Assembly: GCA_016342285.1 (NCBI GenBank)
Contig: JAEINQ010000008.1
Span: 1-64,000, forward strand
Length of the DNA: 64,000 bases
Origin: Desulfobacterales bacterium
GTDB lineage: Bacteria; Desulfobacterota; Desulfobacteria; Desulfobacterales; JAEINQ01
Direction: 5' to 3'
This document shows, piece by piece, positions 10,957 through 19,756 of the stretch. The notes below the pieces were generated by a model. That model worked only from the letters and a program-made list of their open reading frames with translations. It ran no database searches and had not been told where the DNA came from. How positions within the stretch are numbered: the first letter of the stretch is position 1; every line of letters starts with the position of its first letter. Position numbers and translations under genes: made by a program.

Positions 10957-12525
10957 CTATGCCGCCTTAAGCGCCTTTATGGAGTTTCTGTTGGTAAGCC
11001 CATTGTTAAGTTCGGATCTGGCCTTGACCAGTCGCTTCATCCCACCGCCTCGTTTTTCACCGCTCAAAGCAAATTTATCGAAGGTCTCCAAGGCAGTGGC
11101 CATGATGGTTGATCGCCATTTGTCCAAAACGGTTTTTTCCGAATCCGCATGTAAAGTTATCGTTTTTAATGCATTGTAAAATTGCATTTCAGTTCCCTGC
11201 CAAAAATTGGCATCAACAAATGAAAGGTCTCCTTTTGCATCCTTCGGCCTGCTAAACCAAGCTTGCTTTATAGAGTATCGAAGCGAAGAAACGGCATCGC
11301 TGGCCGCGCCGATCATCTGATTTACCAAGTGGCTGATGTCATCGATTCTGTCGACGGGCAGGTGAAATACCGGCATGGTCGATTCGTACCAGCAACGGGC
11401 CTTCATGTTGTCCATGTCGTAGCCGAACACCCACAACCGCGCATCCTGATCGCCATCAATCAGGTCCTGGCGGCTGTCCAGGTAGATTTGCACAATCAAT
11501 GCAGGGGACCGATGCCTTTTCCCATCATTGGCCACCAGGCCGAGCCAGTGGCGATAGCCGAGTCCGCCGGGTTGGGCCTTGATGGATATCGGTTCTTTTT
11601 CGGGATCGATCACATAGGGGGTCAGGGGATGAATCCATGCCCCTGCGTAGTTTGTTCCGTGCTTTTTGGTATGAAAGGTTCGTACCTGGGTGTCCGCAAT
11701 TTCTCCTGACAGGCCACAGACAGTTTGAAGGCCACGTTCCCAATGCAGCCGTATCCGGCGGGGCATGGACCAATACATCTGAAGCGGGTGCCCGTGCTGC
11801 GGGTAGGTTTCCATCCCCTTTTTTCCGCTGGTGCGGGTGTTTCCCATCCAAGGGAATATGTCCGACTCCTCGCTCAATTCCATATTGCCGGTCAGGTCCT
11901 CCAACTCTTCCTGGGTGAGCACATTGAGCCAGAGCTGGTGCCATAGTGTATGGTGTTTTGAATCATCCGGGGGCAACACCATGGTGGTGAGGGGCCCGCC
12001 GCCGCGCAGGCTGACCCGTATGCCGGCCCCTCCGGCAGGCGAATTAATCTGCAAGGCAAACAATGCCATTGCAGCCCAATAGGCTGAAATCCTTTCGATT
12101 TGTCCCCGTTTGACAAAATGATCCGTGTTGTGGCTTTCAGCATTCGCACCCGGCGTTTCGATTAACAATACGGAAATAGATTTTTCAATACCTTCGGGTA
12201 GATCAAAATCCTGCATGAATGCCGGGCCATTTTCGGCGTCAATTTCAAAGGCATGGCCCACCGAATGAAATGCTTCGCGAAGTGAATCGGGTGTTGGCGG
12301 GGTTCTCCAGTATTTGAGCCATTCATCTTCATCTTCAGGCAAAAATGCTGTTTGCAGCACACCGACAAGGAATTGATAGATGGCCCCCTTGAGATCTGCC
12401 CTGGGCACCTTGACACCAACGATTGGATTTGGGGTTAAGTTTTCTGTAATATTGGCGGGGGAACTCTTTACAACCGTACCGTCTTGTCGGATTACAGGCA
12501 TCCAGGAATCAGACAGCAGATTCAT
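10957..12525 (-). CDS. cas8e: Cascade large subunit Cas8e (Cse1/CasA)
   Basis: This 522-residue large subunit recognises the PAM and recruits Cas3. The N-terminus MNLLSDSWMPVIRQDG and the block YWAAMALFALQINSPAGGAG, with GIRVSLRGGGPLTTMV following, are typical of CasA. Another family block reads FPWMGNTRTS. An AGAGGAT ribosome site precedes the ATG. It lies 44 bp downstream of the TOPRIM-like gene rather than directly after cas3, which is the usual arrangement, because two extra genes are inserted there. Confidence 0.97.
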   Translation of the reverse strand: MNLLSDSWMPVIRQDGTVVKSSPANITENLTPNPIVGVKVPRADLKGAIYQFLVGVLQTAFLPEDEDEWLKYWRTPPTPDSLREAFHSVGHAFEIDAENGPAFMQDFDLPEGIEKSISVLLIETPGANAESHNTDHFVKRGQIERISAYWAAMALFALQINSPAGGAGIRVSLRGGGPLTTMVLPPDDSKHHTLWHQLWLNVLTQEELEDLTGNMELSEESDIFPWMGNTRTSGKKGMETYPQHGHPLQMYWSMPRRIRLHWERGLQTVCGLSGEIADTQVRTFHTKKHGTNYAGAWIHPLTPYVIDPEKEPISIKAQPGGLGYRHWLGLVANDGKRHRSPALIVQIYLDSRQDLIDGDQDARLWVFGYDMDNMKARCWYESTMPVFHLPVDRIDDISHLVNQMIGAASDAVSSLRYSIKQAWFSRPKDAKGDLSFVDANFWQGTEMQFYNALKTITLHADSEKTVLDKWRSTIMATALETFDKFALSGEKRGGGMKRLVKARSELNNGLTNRNSIKALKAA

Positions 12526-12569
12526 TTTATCCTCTCTTAGGGGGCAGAATAATAATAAGAGAAAAACGA

Positions 12570-13166
12570 TTACACAGTTTCTCCCAATAATTTTAGTTTA
12601 TCCACAAAATAACTGGCACTGGGGCAGTTTTCATGAGTTGCGGCCTCTTGCACCTCAAAACCACACCGGTGAATGAATTTTCTCGCAAAAGGTACTTTTC
12701 TACCGGGTCCACGTTGGCTGGATGAACTTTTTCCCAGCATCCGCAACCGTTCCCATGGCATTCCGTCGGTTTCTTCAGGTAGTTCTTCAAAATAGGAGCC
12801 GTCCCTTAACCATTTGCGCATGGCTTTTGTATCAGCCAAAAACCAGGATTCAAGGGCTTTGCGGGCGATGACGACCAGATCGATATTTTCGGTCCCGATA
12901 ATTTCCTTTCGCACTGATATGCAGGGCGCACACACTTCCGGGTCAAGATCTGCAAGCACAACCAGTTTTTCCGGTTGGGCCTGAATCCTCAATTTATTAA
13001 CGTAACTCGTAATTTTTGTGCTGCACATTTCACCTTTTCCGCCCGTATCGACGACCGGTTCCAATAACTCTAAACGACACGCTTTCTCCAGCCATGTTCT
13101 AAACGACGGGCTCTTGATCAATATGGCTTCCGATGCCCCCTCCACGACGAACCCGACTGTTACCAC
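12570..13166 (-). CDS. TOPRIM-like DUF4276-family protein
   Basis: This 198-residue protein begins VVTVGFVVEGASEAIL, a TOPRIM-like first strand with conserved glutamate. It has a DxD motif in VVLADLDPEV and the family block VIARKALESWFLADTKAM. These features fit the DUF4276 group, predicted metal-dependent phosphotransfer or nuclease proteins usually encoded beside an ABC-type ATPase. The chosen start is GTG at 13166, preceded by GGGGGAGG at good spacing and overlapping the ATPase stop by 7 nt; an ATG at 13199 lies deeper in the ATPase gene. It is co-directional with cas3 and cas8e, so it is probably co-expressed. Catalysis is inferred from family resemblance only. Confidence 0.8.
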   Translation of the reverse strand: MVTVGFVVEGASEAILIKSPSFRTWLEKACRLELLEPVVDTGGKGEMCSTKITSYVNKLRIQAQPEKLVVLADLDPEVCAPCISVRKEIIGTENIDLVVIARKALESWFLADTKAMRKWLRDGSYFEELPEETDGMPWERLRMLGKSSSSQRGPGRKVPFARKFIHRCGFEVQEAATHENCPSASYFVDKLKLLGETV

Positions 13167-14305
13167 GGCAATCCTCCCCCGAGTAAATTGGATAACCACG
13201 CCTCATCCATACCCAATGGGTGCAAATCGTCTTGTTTTAAATTGCCATCGGAGCCCAGCTTCATCTGGGTTCGGCCATTCAATTTATCAACCAGCCAAAA
13301 CTCATCCAAATTTAACTGCCGCACGACAGGCTCACTGTGACTCGTCAGCCATACCATGTTCCGGGTCGATGATTTTTCACGAATCATGTTGATCAGTTCG
13401 CTGATGGCTTTAGGATGGAGCCCCCTTTCAGGCTCCTCAATCATTGCCAGTCCATATTGGCTTGGCGTATCCAACACTGCCACGAGCAGGCATAGTACAA
13501 AAATTGTCCCATCAGAAACCATCCGCGCGGGAAAAGGATCGCCCGTGCCCGTTTCCTTAAACAGGGCTTCGGTATTCCCCGTCAAAGCTTGTTGTTTTGT
13601 GCTAATCTTTTCAAGTCCAGGAACAACGGCCTCCATCCACTCCGAAATCTCCTCGCGAAGTTGTTTATCTTTTTCCAATCGTTTCAGAACACTCGGAAGG
13701 TTTCGGCCGTTGTTTTGTAGTACATAAGAGCTTTGATCGGACCGGTCTTCACTGGAAGCGGTTTTTGGTTCAATCCGGTAGAGTCGAATATTTCTCAGAA
13801 ATTCTACAACGGGGATATTTGAAAAATTTAAGAGGCCGGAATTGTCCGGAGAAAAACTGTCTACTGCTTTTTCTTCATTATCGATAAAAAATGGTCCGTG
13901 CCACCGTCGATCCAATCGGCACTGTCCGTCAACAATTAGTTTTTCCTCTATCGCTGCTTTTTTATTTAGGTCGTGAAGCTTTAATCGGTAGTTATATCGT
14001 TTTGTTAAAGCATCCTTTTTTTCCATTAAAGGAAGCGTGCAGTTGATTTCAAACTCAAATCTTTCTGAATAGCCGGTATATCGTTTCACACAGCGAATCG
14101 TTTCATATCCGCCATGGGCGGCCAGTGCATCTTGGACACCTCTACGGATGAACCGGTTGACAAAATCCAGTGCATCAAAAAAATTGCTTTTTCCGCAACC
14201 GTTGGCGCCGACAAAAGCCGAAAAGCAGCCAACTTTATTTAGTTTCAGGGTGTCGATGCTTTTAAAGTTTGCGATTTTTATATGATGAACAACGGGATCG
14301 CCCAT
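13160..14305 (-). CDS. ABC-type ATPase of the AAA_21/OLD-like class
   Basis: This 381-residue protein starts MGDPVVHHIKIANFKSIDTL, the 'F-K-S' strand of SMC/RecF/OLD-like ATPases. It has a Walker A motif GANGCGKS (33-40), a signature-like block ARMVSDGTIFVLCLL, a Walker B stretch LAMIEEPERGLHP and an H-loop WLTSHSEPVV. No nuclease, CARF or membrane domain is apparent. It is followed with overlap by the TOPRIM-like gene. The arrangement resembles two-gene anti-phage ATPase/TOPRIM systems such as OLD or PARIS in general design, though the partner family is different. AGGTGG lies just before the ATG. The gene lies 60 bp downstream of cas3. Confidence 0.88.
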   Translation of the reverse strand: MGDPVVHHIKIANFKSIDTLKLNKVGCFSAFVGANGCGKSNFFDALDFVNRFIRRGVQDALAAHGGYETIRCVKRYTGYSERFEFEINCTLPLMEKKDALTKRYNYRLKLHDLNKKAAIEEKLIVDGQCRLDRRWHGPFFIDNEEKAVDSFSPDNSGLLNFSNIPVVEFLRNIRLYRIEPKTASSEDRSDQSSYVLQNNGRNLPSVLKRLEKDKQLREEISEWMEAVVPGLEKISTKQQALTGNTEALFKETGTGDPFPARMVSDGTIFVLCLLVAVLDTPSQYGLAMIEEPERGLHPKAISELINMIREKSSTRNMVWLTSHSEPVVRQLNLDEFWLVDKLNGRTQMKLGSDGNLKQDDLHPLGMDEAWLSNLLGGGLPW

Positions 14306-14365
14306 GATGCCACCTGAAATTGTTTGATTAGAGCCACACCTGAAAAAGATAAAAAACCTTGATAT

Positions 14366-17128
14366 TCAACTAATTAAACCTTTTTTGCCGCAATATGCAA
14401 CTTTTATTTCTTTGCTATTTATGTCTTCAACGGTTGCCTGCCACTGCCCGTCTGCGCTTAGGCTCAACGGCAGAATAAAACTGAATTCATTGAATCGCTC
14501 CGTTTGTTCGAGAAGACGCACCAAGGCCTCTGATAAGCCCGGGGCCTTATCGGATGAAAGGCGATTCATTTTTTCTTTGGAAACATTCAGGCTGCTTAAA
14601 TCCCAGGGGTAATCACCGTGCGCCACCCAAGGAAGCAGCCTGTTGCTTTCCCATCGTGCCAGGTAGGCGGTGTGGGTCTCCTCACCCGTCCGGGTGGGAA
14701 AGACGGCATCGTCATGCCATTTTTCGCCCTGAGCATACCCTTTCTTCCATTTCAAAGCATTGAATCTTGCCATATCCGATTTTCCTATTTCCTCGCCTTC
14801 GGCTTCACCGCTCAATGCCTGAAGGGCAACGGGGATCTCCTCCTCACCCCCGTACACATACTCAATCAGCTCACGGGCGTCATCCGGCATTTTCCAGCCC
14901 TGGTTACGATTTAGAATCTGGCTCGTGAGCCATAGAATGCCTGTATGCGGATATACATAACATGCCTTGGGGAATATCGATTTATACCAGTCATCTGCGG
15001 GTTCATCCGTGATTTGCGGAGACAGGACGTATAGGATAGGCGCGCTCCGCTGGTCAGCGGAATCAAAGGGCAACGGATCGCCTTGTGCATTGCGTAGATG
15101 CCGTTTAAGCCTGCCGGCACGTTGAATGAGCAAATCGATGGGGGCCAGGTCGGAAACCAATACATCAAAATCCAGATCCAGGGATTGTTCCACCACCTGG
15201 GTCGCCACCAGAACCCGACTCTGACGAATCGGATGCGTGGATCCGCTGCCAAAAAGACGCATTACTTCTTTTTCGATGGAAAGCCGGTCATGTAAAGCAT
15301 ATCGGCTATGAAACAGATGCAGGCGATCATCGGCCATCCACTTGCAATCCGAGATCAATTGCCAGGCGTCCCGGGCATCCGTCACAGTATTGCGGATCCA
15401 GCAGACGCATTGGCCTTTCTCCACAGCCTCACGGATTTTCTCGACAACCTGGTCCTCGCTGTGGAGGAACCGAGCATGTACCCTGCGTTCGACAGCTGGA
15501 CGGGTCTGTATCGGCATTTCTGATAGATGCCCTGCCATCGTGTGTGTCAGTAAAGGGTAGGCTTCCTTCTCAATAACTTGGGGAGCGCCCGTTAACGGCT
15601 GCAAAAACGCATCAATCAGTTTCTGCCGTTGGGCTTTTGCAAGGGTGGCTGATAACAGAATAACGCTTCCACCCAACCCAGCCTGGAATTCGATAAGCCG
15701 GTTCAGCAACTCTCCGGTGTATGCGTCGTAGGCATGCACCTCATCCAGGATTAAAACCTTATTTGCCAACCCGAATAAGCGCAAAGATTGGTGACGGGCG
15801 GGAAGAACACCCAGTAGCGCCTGATCAATCGTTCCAACCCCCAAATCCGCAAGAAGCGCTTTTTTACGATGGTCGGCCAGCCAACGGTTACACTCGGCTG
15901 AGGTGGTTTCATCCTTCTTTTCATTGTCGGCTTTGTCTGACGGCTGTGCCATCAAAAAAGACTTTTGGAAGATTTCCGATAAATGCCGGGCCCCATGGCT
16001 GAGCACCATGCTAGGGCGGCTGCCTTCTCGGTATAAACAACGGTACGACTCGACCATCCGCTCATACATGGCGTTGGCGGTTGCCATTGTCGGCAGCCCG
16101 AGATAGATTCCCTGGCCCTGCCCGCCGGCCAGCAGGCGATGAGCCAGCATGATGGCGGCCTCTGTTTTACCGGCGCCGGTAACGTCTTCCAAAATCAAAA
16201 GCTGCGGCGTGCCGGCCATTGGCAGTTCACAGCATTTCATTTGCAGAGGGGTCCGGTGTTTGATTTTTGGGAAAAGGCCGTCAAACTTTTTTTCAGGTGC
16301 TGTTTCGGCAGGTAAAATGCCGGATTGAAAAACCGCTTGCCTGGCCCCGGGAATTGCATGGTCTGTCCAATACTGATCAAGCGGCATTCTTTGGGAACAA
16401 GGATGGAAAATCTCTCTGTCTGACCCCAGCCAGTCGCAAAGCACTGAAAACCCGGCCATTAACCAGCTGGCGTGCTTGTAGTTTTTCCGTGGACATTCGC
16501 TCTGGCACTCTCTGAGCATCGAGTCAAAGTCCGGGTTGAAGAAAATAAAACATTCCGTAACAAAAGAAATGGCACTTTCAACATCATGCGCTCTGAAATG
16601 ATCTTTAATCCGGATTTTGCTCGTGCCCACACGCGATTTAGGCGGCTGCCCATGATGACCGGTGACCGTTTGAACCCACGGCTTCAGCACATTACGGAAA
16701 ACGCTTTTTCCTGCTGGTTTATAGCCGGAGGCCAACCCGAATCCTTTGGTTTGGAAATGCTGCTCCAACCCGCCTTTGTTATTCCATAGGACATACCCGA
16801 GGTTATCATGGCGGACGCTATAGTTGGTTTTTAGAATCTTGTCGCCAGGCCATAGCCGGTTTCTCAGAATTGGAACCAATTGTTGAAAGCTTTCGGCAAA
16901 TTTGCCTAAATCATGCAAGGCAAGGAAAAAAATCACAATATTTTTTAATTCCTTTTTTTCGATACCGCTGATATTTTTAAAGCTTTCCACAAGGAAAGGA
17001 TTGTTGTCCAACTGAATTTTCCCCACCGCAGCCACATCCAGGCAATGGTAAGGGAGCAGGTGAAAACTGCCTTCCTTGGAGGTTTTTCCCCAGTATTTGA
17101 AATACGAAGGAACGTTGTCTTCATTCAT
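14366..17128 (-). CDS. cas3: CRISPR-associated helicase-nuclease Cas3
   Basis: This 920-residue effector nicks and degrades target DNA recruited by Cascade. The HD nuclease domain comes first (YHCLDVAAVGK, FLALHDLGKFAESF). The superfamily 2 helicase has Walker A in LEDVTGAGKTEAAIML, a DEVH box in KVLILDEVHAYD, and motif VI in LLIQRAGRLKRH. The start MNEDNVPSYFKYWGKTS matches the usual Cas3 N-terminus, which favours ATG 17128 over the upstream methionine at 17212. A good GGAGG lies about 20 nt upstream and appears to serve a five-codon frame (MSGRL) whose TGA overlaps this ATG. It is the first gene of the minus-strand cas cluster. Confidence 0.97.
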   Translation of the reverse strand: MNEDNVPSYFKYWGKTSKEGSFHLLPYHCLDVAAVGKIQLDNNPFLVESFKNISGIEKKELKNIVIFFLALHDLGKFAESFQQLVPILRNRLWPGDKILKTNYSVRHDNLGYVLWNNKGGLEQHFQTKGFGLASGYKPAGKSVFRNVLKPWVQTVTGHHGQPPKSRVGTSKIRIKDHFRAHDVESAISFVTECFIFFNPDFDSMLRECQSECPRKNYKHASWLMAGFSVLCDWLGSDREIFHPCSQRMPLDQYWTDHAIPGARQAVFQSGILPAETAPEKKFDGLFPKIKHRTPLQMKCCELPMAGTPQLLILEDVTGAGKTEAAIMLAHRLLAGGQGQGIYLGLPTMATANAMYERMVESYRCLYREGSRPSMVLSHGARHLSEIFQKSFLMAQPSDKADNEKKDETTSAECNRWLADHRKKALLADLGVGTIDQALLGVLPARHQSLRLFGLANKVLILDEVHAYDAYTGELLNRLIEFQAGLGGSVILLSATLAKAQRQKLIDAFLQPLTGAPQVIEKEAYPLLTHTMAGHLSEMPIQTRPAVERRVHARFLHSEDQVVEKIREAVEKGQCVCWIRNTVTDARDAWQLISDCKWMADDRLHLFHSRYALHDRLSIEKEVMRLFGSGSTHPIRQSRVLVATQVVEQSLDLDFDVLVSDLAPIDLLIQRAGRLKRHLRNAQGDPLPFDSADQRSAPILYVLSPQITDEPADDWYKSIFPKACYVYPHTGILWLTSQILNRNQGWKMPDDARELIEYVYGGEEEIPVALQALSGEAEGEEIGKSDMARFNALKWKKGYAQGEKWHDDAVFPTRTGEETHTAYLARWESNRLLPWVAHGDYPWDLSSLNVSKEKMNRLSSDKAPGLSEALVRLLEQTERFNEFSFILPLSLSADGQWQATVEDINSKEIKVAYCGKKGLIS

Positions 17129-17269
17129 AAACGACCGCTCATCAGTTTCCTCCGAAAAAGATCCGGCAATTGGTGAATTCGAAAATATCCAATACCAAGT
17201 TTTCCATAACACGCGGCTTTGTCAGATCAGGACAATTCATTAAATTTTTCTTTAAAATTTTATATGGGC

Positions 17270-17304
17270 TTGCAATCGGTTAATGTGTACAATATGGTTG
17301 TACA
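17270..17304 (+). promoter_or_regulatory. Promoter/operator of second TA module
   Basis: A TTGCAA (17270-17275) lies 17 bp from TATGGT (17293-17298). A perfect 7-bp inverted repeat (17286-17292 and 17298-17304, TGTACAA / TTGTACA) covers the -10, as expected for a Phd-family operator. It lies in the divergent region shared with cas3. The repressor role is inferred. Confidence 0.6.
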
Positions 17305-17327
17305 AAAACATTGAGCAGGAGAAGGCC

Positions 17328-17558
17328 ATGGAATCAGTCGGTGTCAGTCAGTTTCGGGAGAAGCTTCCTTTTTTTATCGAAAAGGTCAAAAAGGGGGCCA
17401 CCATTACCATCACTTCCCGGGGCAGAGAGGTCGCACGGCTTGTGCCGGCTGAAGATGAGCGCGCTGCCGCACGCCAGGCCCTGGCGCGTCTGGCGCAGAC
17501 CGCCGAGGTGGGCGATGTGCTGGCGCCCATCAGCGCCGACTGGGACGCCTTGGCATGA
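17328..17558 (+). CDS. Phd/YefM-family antitoxin
   Basis: This 76-residue antitoxin begins MESVGVSQFREKLPFFIEKV, then KKGATITITSRGREVARLVP, the standard Phd fold that binds operator DNA. Its acidic C-terminus (AEVGDVLAPISADWDALA) would block the toxin. ATG 17328 has an AGGAGAAGG ribosome site; a longer frame from 17283 crosses the palindromic operator. It overlaps the toxin by 4 nt and is transcribed away from cas3. Confidence 0.88.
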   Translation: MESVGVSQFREKLPFFIEKVKKGATITITSRGREVARLVPAEDERAAARQALARLAQTAEVGDVLAPISADWDALA

Positions 17559-17950
17559 TTGTGGTAGACACTCACATTGTCGTCTGGGACGCCTTGCTGC
17601 CCGATCGACTTTCGCCCAAGGCCAAAAACGCCCTGGCCCGGGCCAATGAGGGCGAAGGGATCATCCTTTGCGACATAACCCTGTGGGAAATCGCCATGCT
17701 CATGGCGGCCAGACGCCTGAAAGTCGAATCCCCCTATTCGGAATTCATCGCCCATCTGCTCAAGAGCAACACGTACCACCTCCATTCCATCACGCCGGCC
17801 GTTGCTGAATTGTCGGCCCACCTGTTCGGCGATGCCCATAAGGATCCGGCCGACCGCATCATCGCCGCAACCGCCATTATTGCCCGGTGCCCCCTCGTGA
17901 CCGCCGATGCCTTCCTGCGTCGGTCCGACCAGATGCAAACCATTTGGTAG
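17555..17950 (+). CDS. PIN-domain toxin (VapC-like)
   Basis: This 131-residue PIN-domain ribonuclease starts MIVVDTHIVVWDALLPD, with further acidic active-site positions in CDITLWEIAML, in HKDPADRIIAATAI and in PLVTADAFL. It starts within the antitoxin stop (4-nt overlap), so the pair is translationally coupled. The Phd-plus-PIN combination is a common type II toxin-antitoxin pairing. Together with the first module it makes two PIN toxins within 11 kb, both oriented against the cas genes. Confidence 0.9.
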   Translation: MIVVDTHIVVWDALLPDRLSPKAKNALARANEGEGIILCDITLWEIAMLMAARRLKVESPYSEFIAHLLKSNTYHLHSITPAVAELSAHLFGDAHKDPADRIIAATAIIARCPLVTADAFLRRSDQMQTIW

Positions 17951-17998
17951 CCGCCGTCTGGTGACAGATTCCGCATTGCCGCCCCGGCTTCCGGCCGG

Positions 17999-18014
17999 TC
18001 CCGCCATGGCGGGA
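17999..18014. repeat. 16-bp perfect palindrome TCCCGCCATGGCGGGA
   Basis: The palindrome lies downstream of the PIN toxin. The same core recurs near 48803, 51366 and 51431 inside the mosaic intergenic repeats. It has no T-run, so a terminator role is not evident. Confidence 0.6.
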
Positions 18015-18138
18015 TCTACGTCAAACTTCGACAAAAAAATCCTGGGCATCCTTTAAATCCTGTCTAAAACCGCTTTTTTCTTTTTTGCATGTCGCTGATT
18101 AACAGCATTCCGGGGCCGGTGATGATGCGATAGGTTAT

Positions 18139-18198
18139 CCAATTCCTCAATTCGTCAATCCGTAATTCGTAATCGATCACTCGCAATTCGGCAATTCC
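18139..18198 (-). repeat. Degenerate 8-9-bp tandem repeat (CAATTCST-like)
   Basis: The stretch consists of loosely repeated CAATTC/TAATTC units (CCAATTCCTCAATTCGTCAA and on). Read on the other strand it resembles the GAATTGAC/GGATTGGC octamers at 18942 and 41471. It overlaps the 3' end of the decayed WYL gene. Confidence 0.55.
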
Positions 18199-18450
18199 CT
18201 GTCGTACATTTCCTTCATCTTTCGAATCTCATCGGGAATCTCTATTTTCAGGGCCTCGGGTGAAACAACCGTAACGTCGGCGCCAATGGAAAGGATTTTC
18301 ATTTTGATCTCGCATGAAATCGATGGCCCGTTGCGATGTCTTGGGCGACACCTCAAAATGACGGGCCAGGTCGGCAGCGCTGGGGAATCGGCGCCGGCGA
18401 ACCTGATCGTCGAACCAGGCAAAACGCTCGATCTTTAAATAGGCGCTCAT
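18177..18450 (-). pseudogene. Decayed WYL-domain transcriptional regulator
   Basis: Two frames hold the two ends of one regulator. The N-terminal winged-helix part (MSAYLKIERFAWFDDQVRRR, then FPSAADLARHFEVSPKTSQR) begins at 18450. The C-terminal WYL tail (MKILSIGADVTVVSPEALKI, then EIPDEIRKMKEMY) ends at 18177 in another frame. The junction near FMRDQ shows a deletion of most of the WYL domain plus a frameshift. WYL regulators often lie beside CRISPR-cas loci and control them, so loss of this one next to cas3 may bear on regulation. The family call comes from remembered signatures. Confidence 0.7.
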
Positions 18451-18734
18451 AACAGAAAGCAAATCATGGCTAAATCACTTATCCGCGGGACCGCAGCGGA
18501 AATTGGGGAGTCCCCATTACGAGGAGAACGTCAAAATGTAGGGGCAAGATGAGGAGTAAAAGGGAAATCCCTTAGTTGCTTTGGCAGATACTCAATGAAT
18601 TGTCAATATTTTTATCTTTTTCACGCATGCGGCGAGAAAGATGATGGTCAAGATTTATCCAGCCATGTTCTGTATGCGATCGCCTTATCTCTGCATGTCA
18701 ATCCTTCACATACCGAAAACAGACCATATCAACC

Positions 18735-18821
18735 AAACCTCGAATCGGTCAGTTCCTTCAAAAACCCGTCACCGTTCATGATTTGGTTATCAAAATCCGA
18801 GAAGCCATGGCCGATGATTAA
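18735..18821 (+). pseudogene. Remnant of a response-regulator receiver C-terminus
   Basis: A 28-codon frame ends FLQKPVTVHDLVIKIREAMA and then DD-stop. This is the typical last strand and helix of a receiver domain, with the conserved lysine-proline, as at the end of hybrid histidine kinases. Nothing upstream continues the domain, so only the tail survives. Confidence 0.5.
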
Positions 18822-18941
18822 CCTTTCCTCAACCATATAAAGCAAGTTTTCCGTTGACAGGGGATGCCATCCTATCATAAATGAACCAATATACTTTCTG
18901 TTTATTTATACAGTGCTCCCGCAGAAAACAGCAGGATGTAT

Positions 18942-19005
18942 GAATTGACGGATTGGCGAATTGGCGGATTGGTGGATTGACGAATTGACGGATTGGTGGA
19001 TGTGG
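18942..19005 (+). repeat. Eight degenerate tandem octamers (GRATTGRY)
   Basis: Eight consecutive 8-bp units vary between GAATTGAC, GGATTGGC, GAATTGGC and GGATTGGT. The next 70 bp hold a further direct repeat (TTTGAA...TGGAACCTTGAAC twice, about 19028-19086) that runs up to the TetR gene. A similar octamer string occurs at 41471. Confidence 0.8.
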
Positions 19006-19098
19006 GATTTGGCATGAGCACGCCACTTTGAATTTGGAACCTTGAACCCGCCAGTGGCGGACAAGCTTTGAACCTGGAACCTTGAACATGGAGCATCC

Positions 19099-19686
19099 AT
19101 GAAACCCAAAGAATCCATCGATACCATCCATCTGGCGGCCCTGAGGGTCTTTTCCCAGTATGGATTTAAGAAGACCACCCTGGACGACATTGCCGCGGAG
19201 TTGGGCATGACCAAGGGCAACCTTTACCTGTACTCAAAAAACAAGCGGGACCTTTACGAAAACACCGTTCGGTCTGCCATGCTCCGCTGGCAGACACGGG
19301 TGGGCGAAGCCATTGCCGCCGAAACCGATGCCCGGTCCCGATTTTCCGTCATGTGCCGCAAGGCCGTAGACTATCTGTCCGAGGACGACGACTTGCGACG
19401 GTTGCTGATCCGCGATCCGGACATTTTTCCCATGTTTCCCGAAAACGATCCCTACGCCGATATCAACGGCGCCTCGGTAGGGATGATCCGGCAGATCCTT
19501 GAGCAGGGGATGGCGGAGAAAACCTTTCGGGAAATAGACATGGAGACGGTGCCGGAAATCATATTTTCGGTCTACAAGATGATCATCATCCGAATGTACA
19601 TTCTAACCGGCGACCCGTCCCTGCAGAAACGTTTTGATCAGACCATCGAGCTGATTACCCAGGGACTCTTCGTCCAGAGCGCTTAA
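19099..19686 (+). CDS. TetR/AcrR-family transcriptional regulator
   Basis: This 195-residue regulator has an N-terminal helix-turn-helix in FKKTTLDDIAAELGMTKGNL, with YLYSKNKRDLY as the conserved exit helix, followed by an effector-binding helical domain (residues ~60-195). The ligand and target genes are unknown. The next gene downstream, a sterol carrier domain protein, might be a target, but a 446-bp gap with an inserted element lies between. The ATG follows repeated GGAACCTTGAAC sequence with a weak GGAG. Family membership is clear; function is not. Confidence 0.92.
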   Translation: MKPKESIDTIHLAALRVFSQYGFKKTTLDDIAAELGMTKGNLYLYSKNKRDLYENTVRSAMLRWQTRVGEAIAAETDARSRFSVMCRKAVDYLSEDDDLRRLLIRDPDIFPMFPENDPYADINGASVGMIRQILEQGMAEKTFREIDMETVPEIIFSVYKMIIIRMYILTGDPSLQKRFDQTIELITQGLFVQSA

Positions 19687-19756
19687 CTTATTTCAGATTG
19701 TCAGAAATACGATGATGTCAGTTAGCTGAGGTCAGAACATAACCCGGTTTATTATG

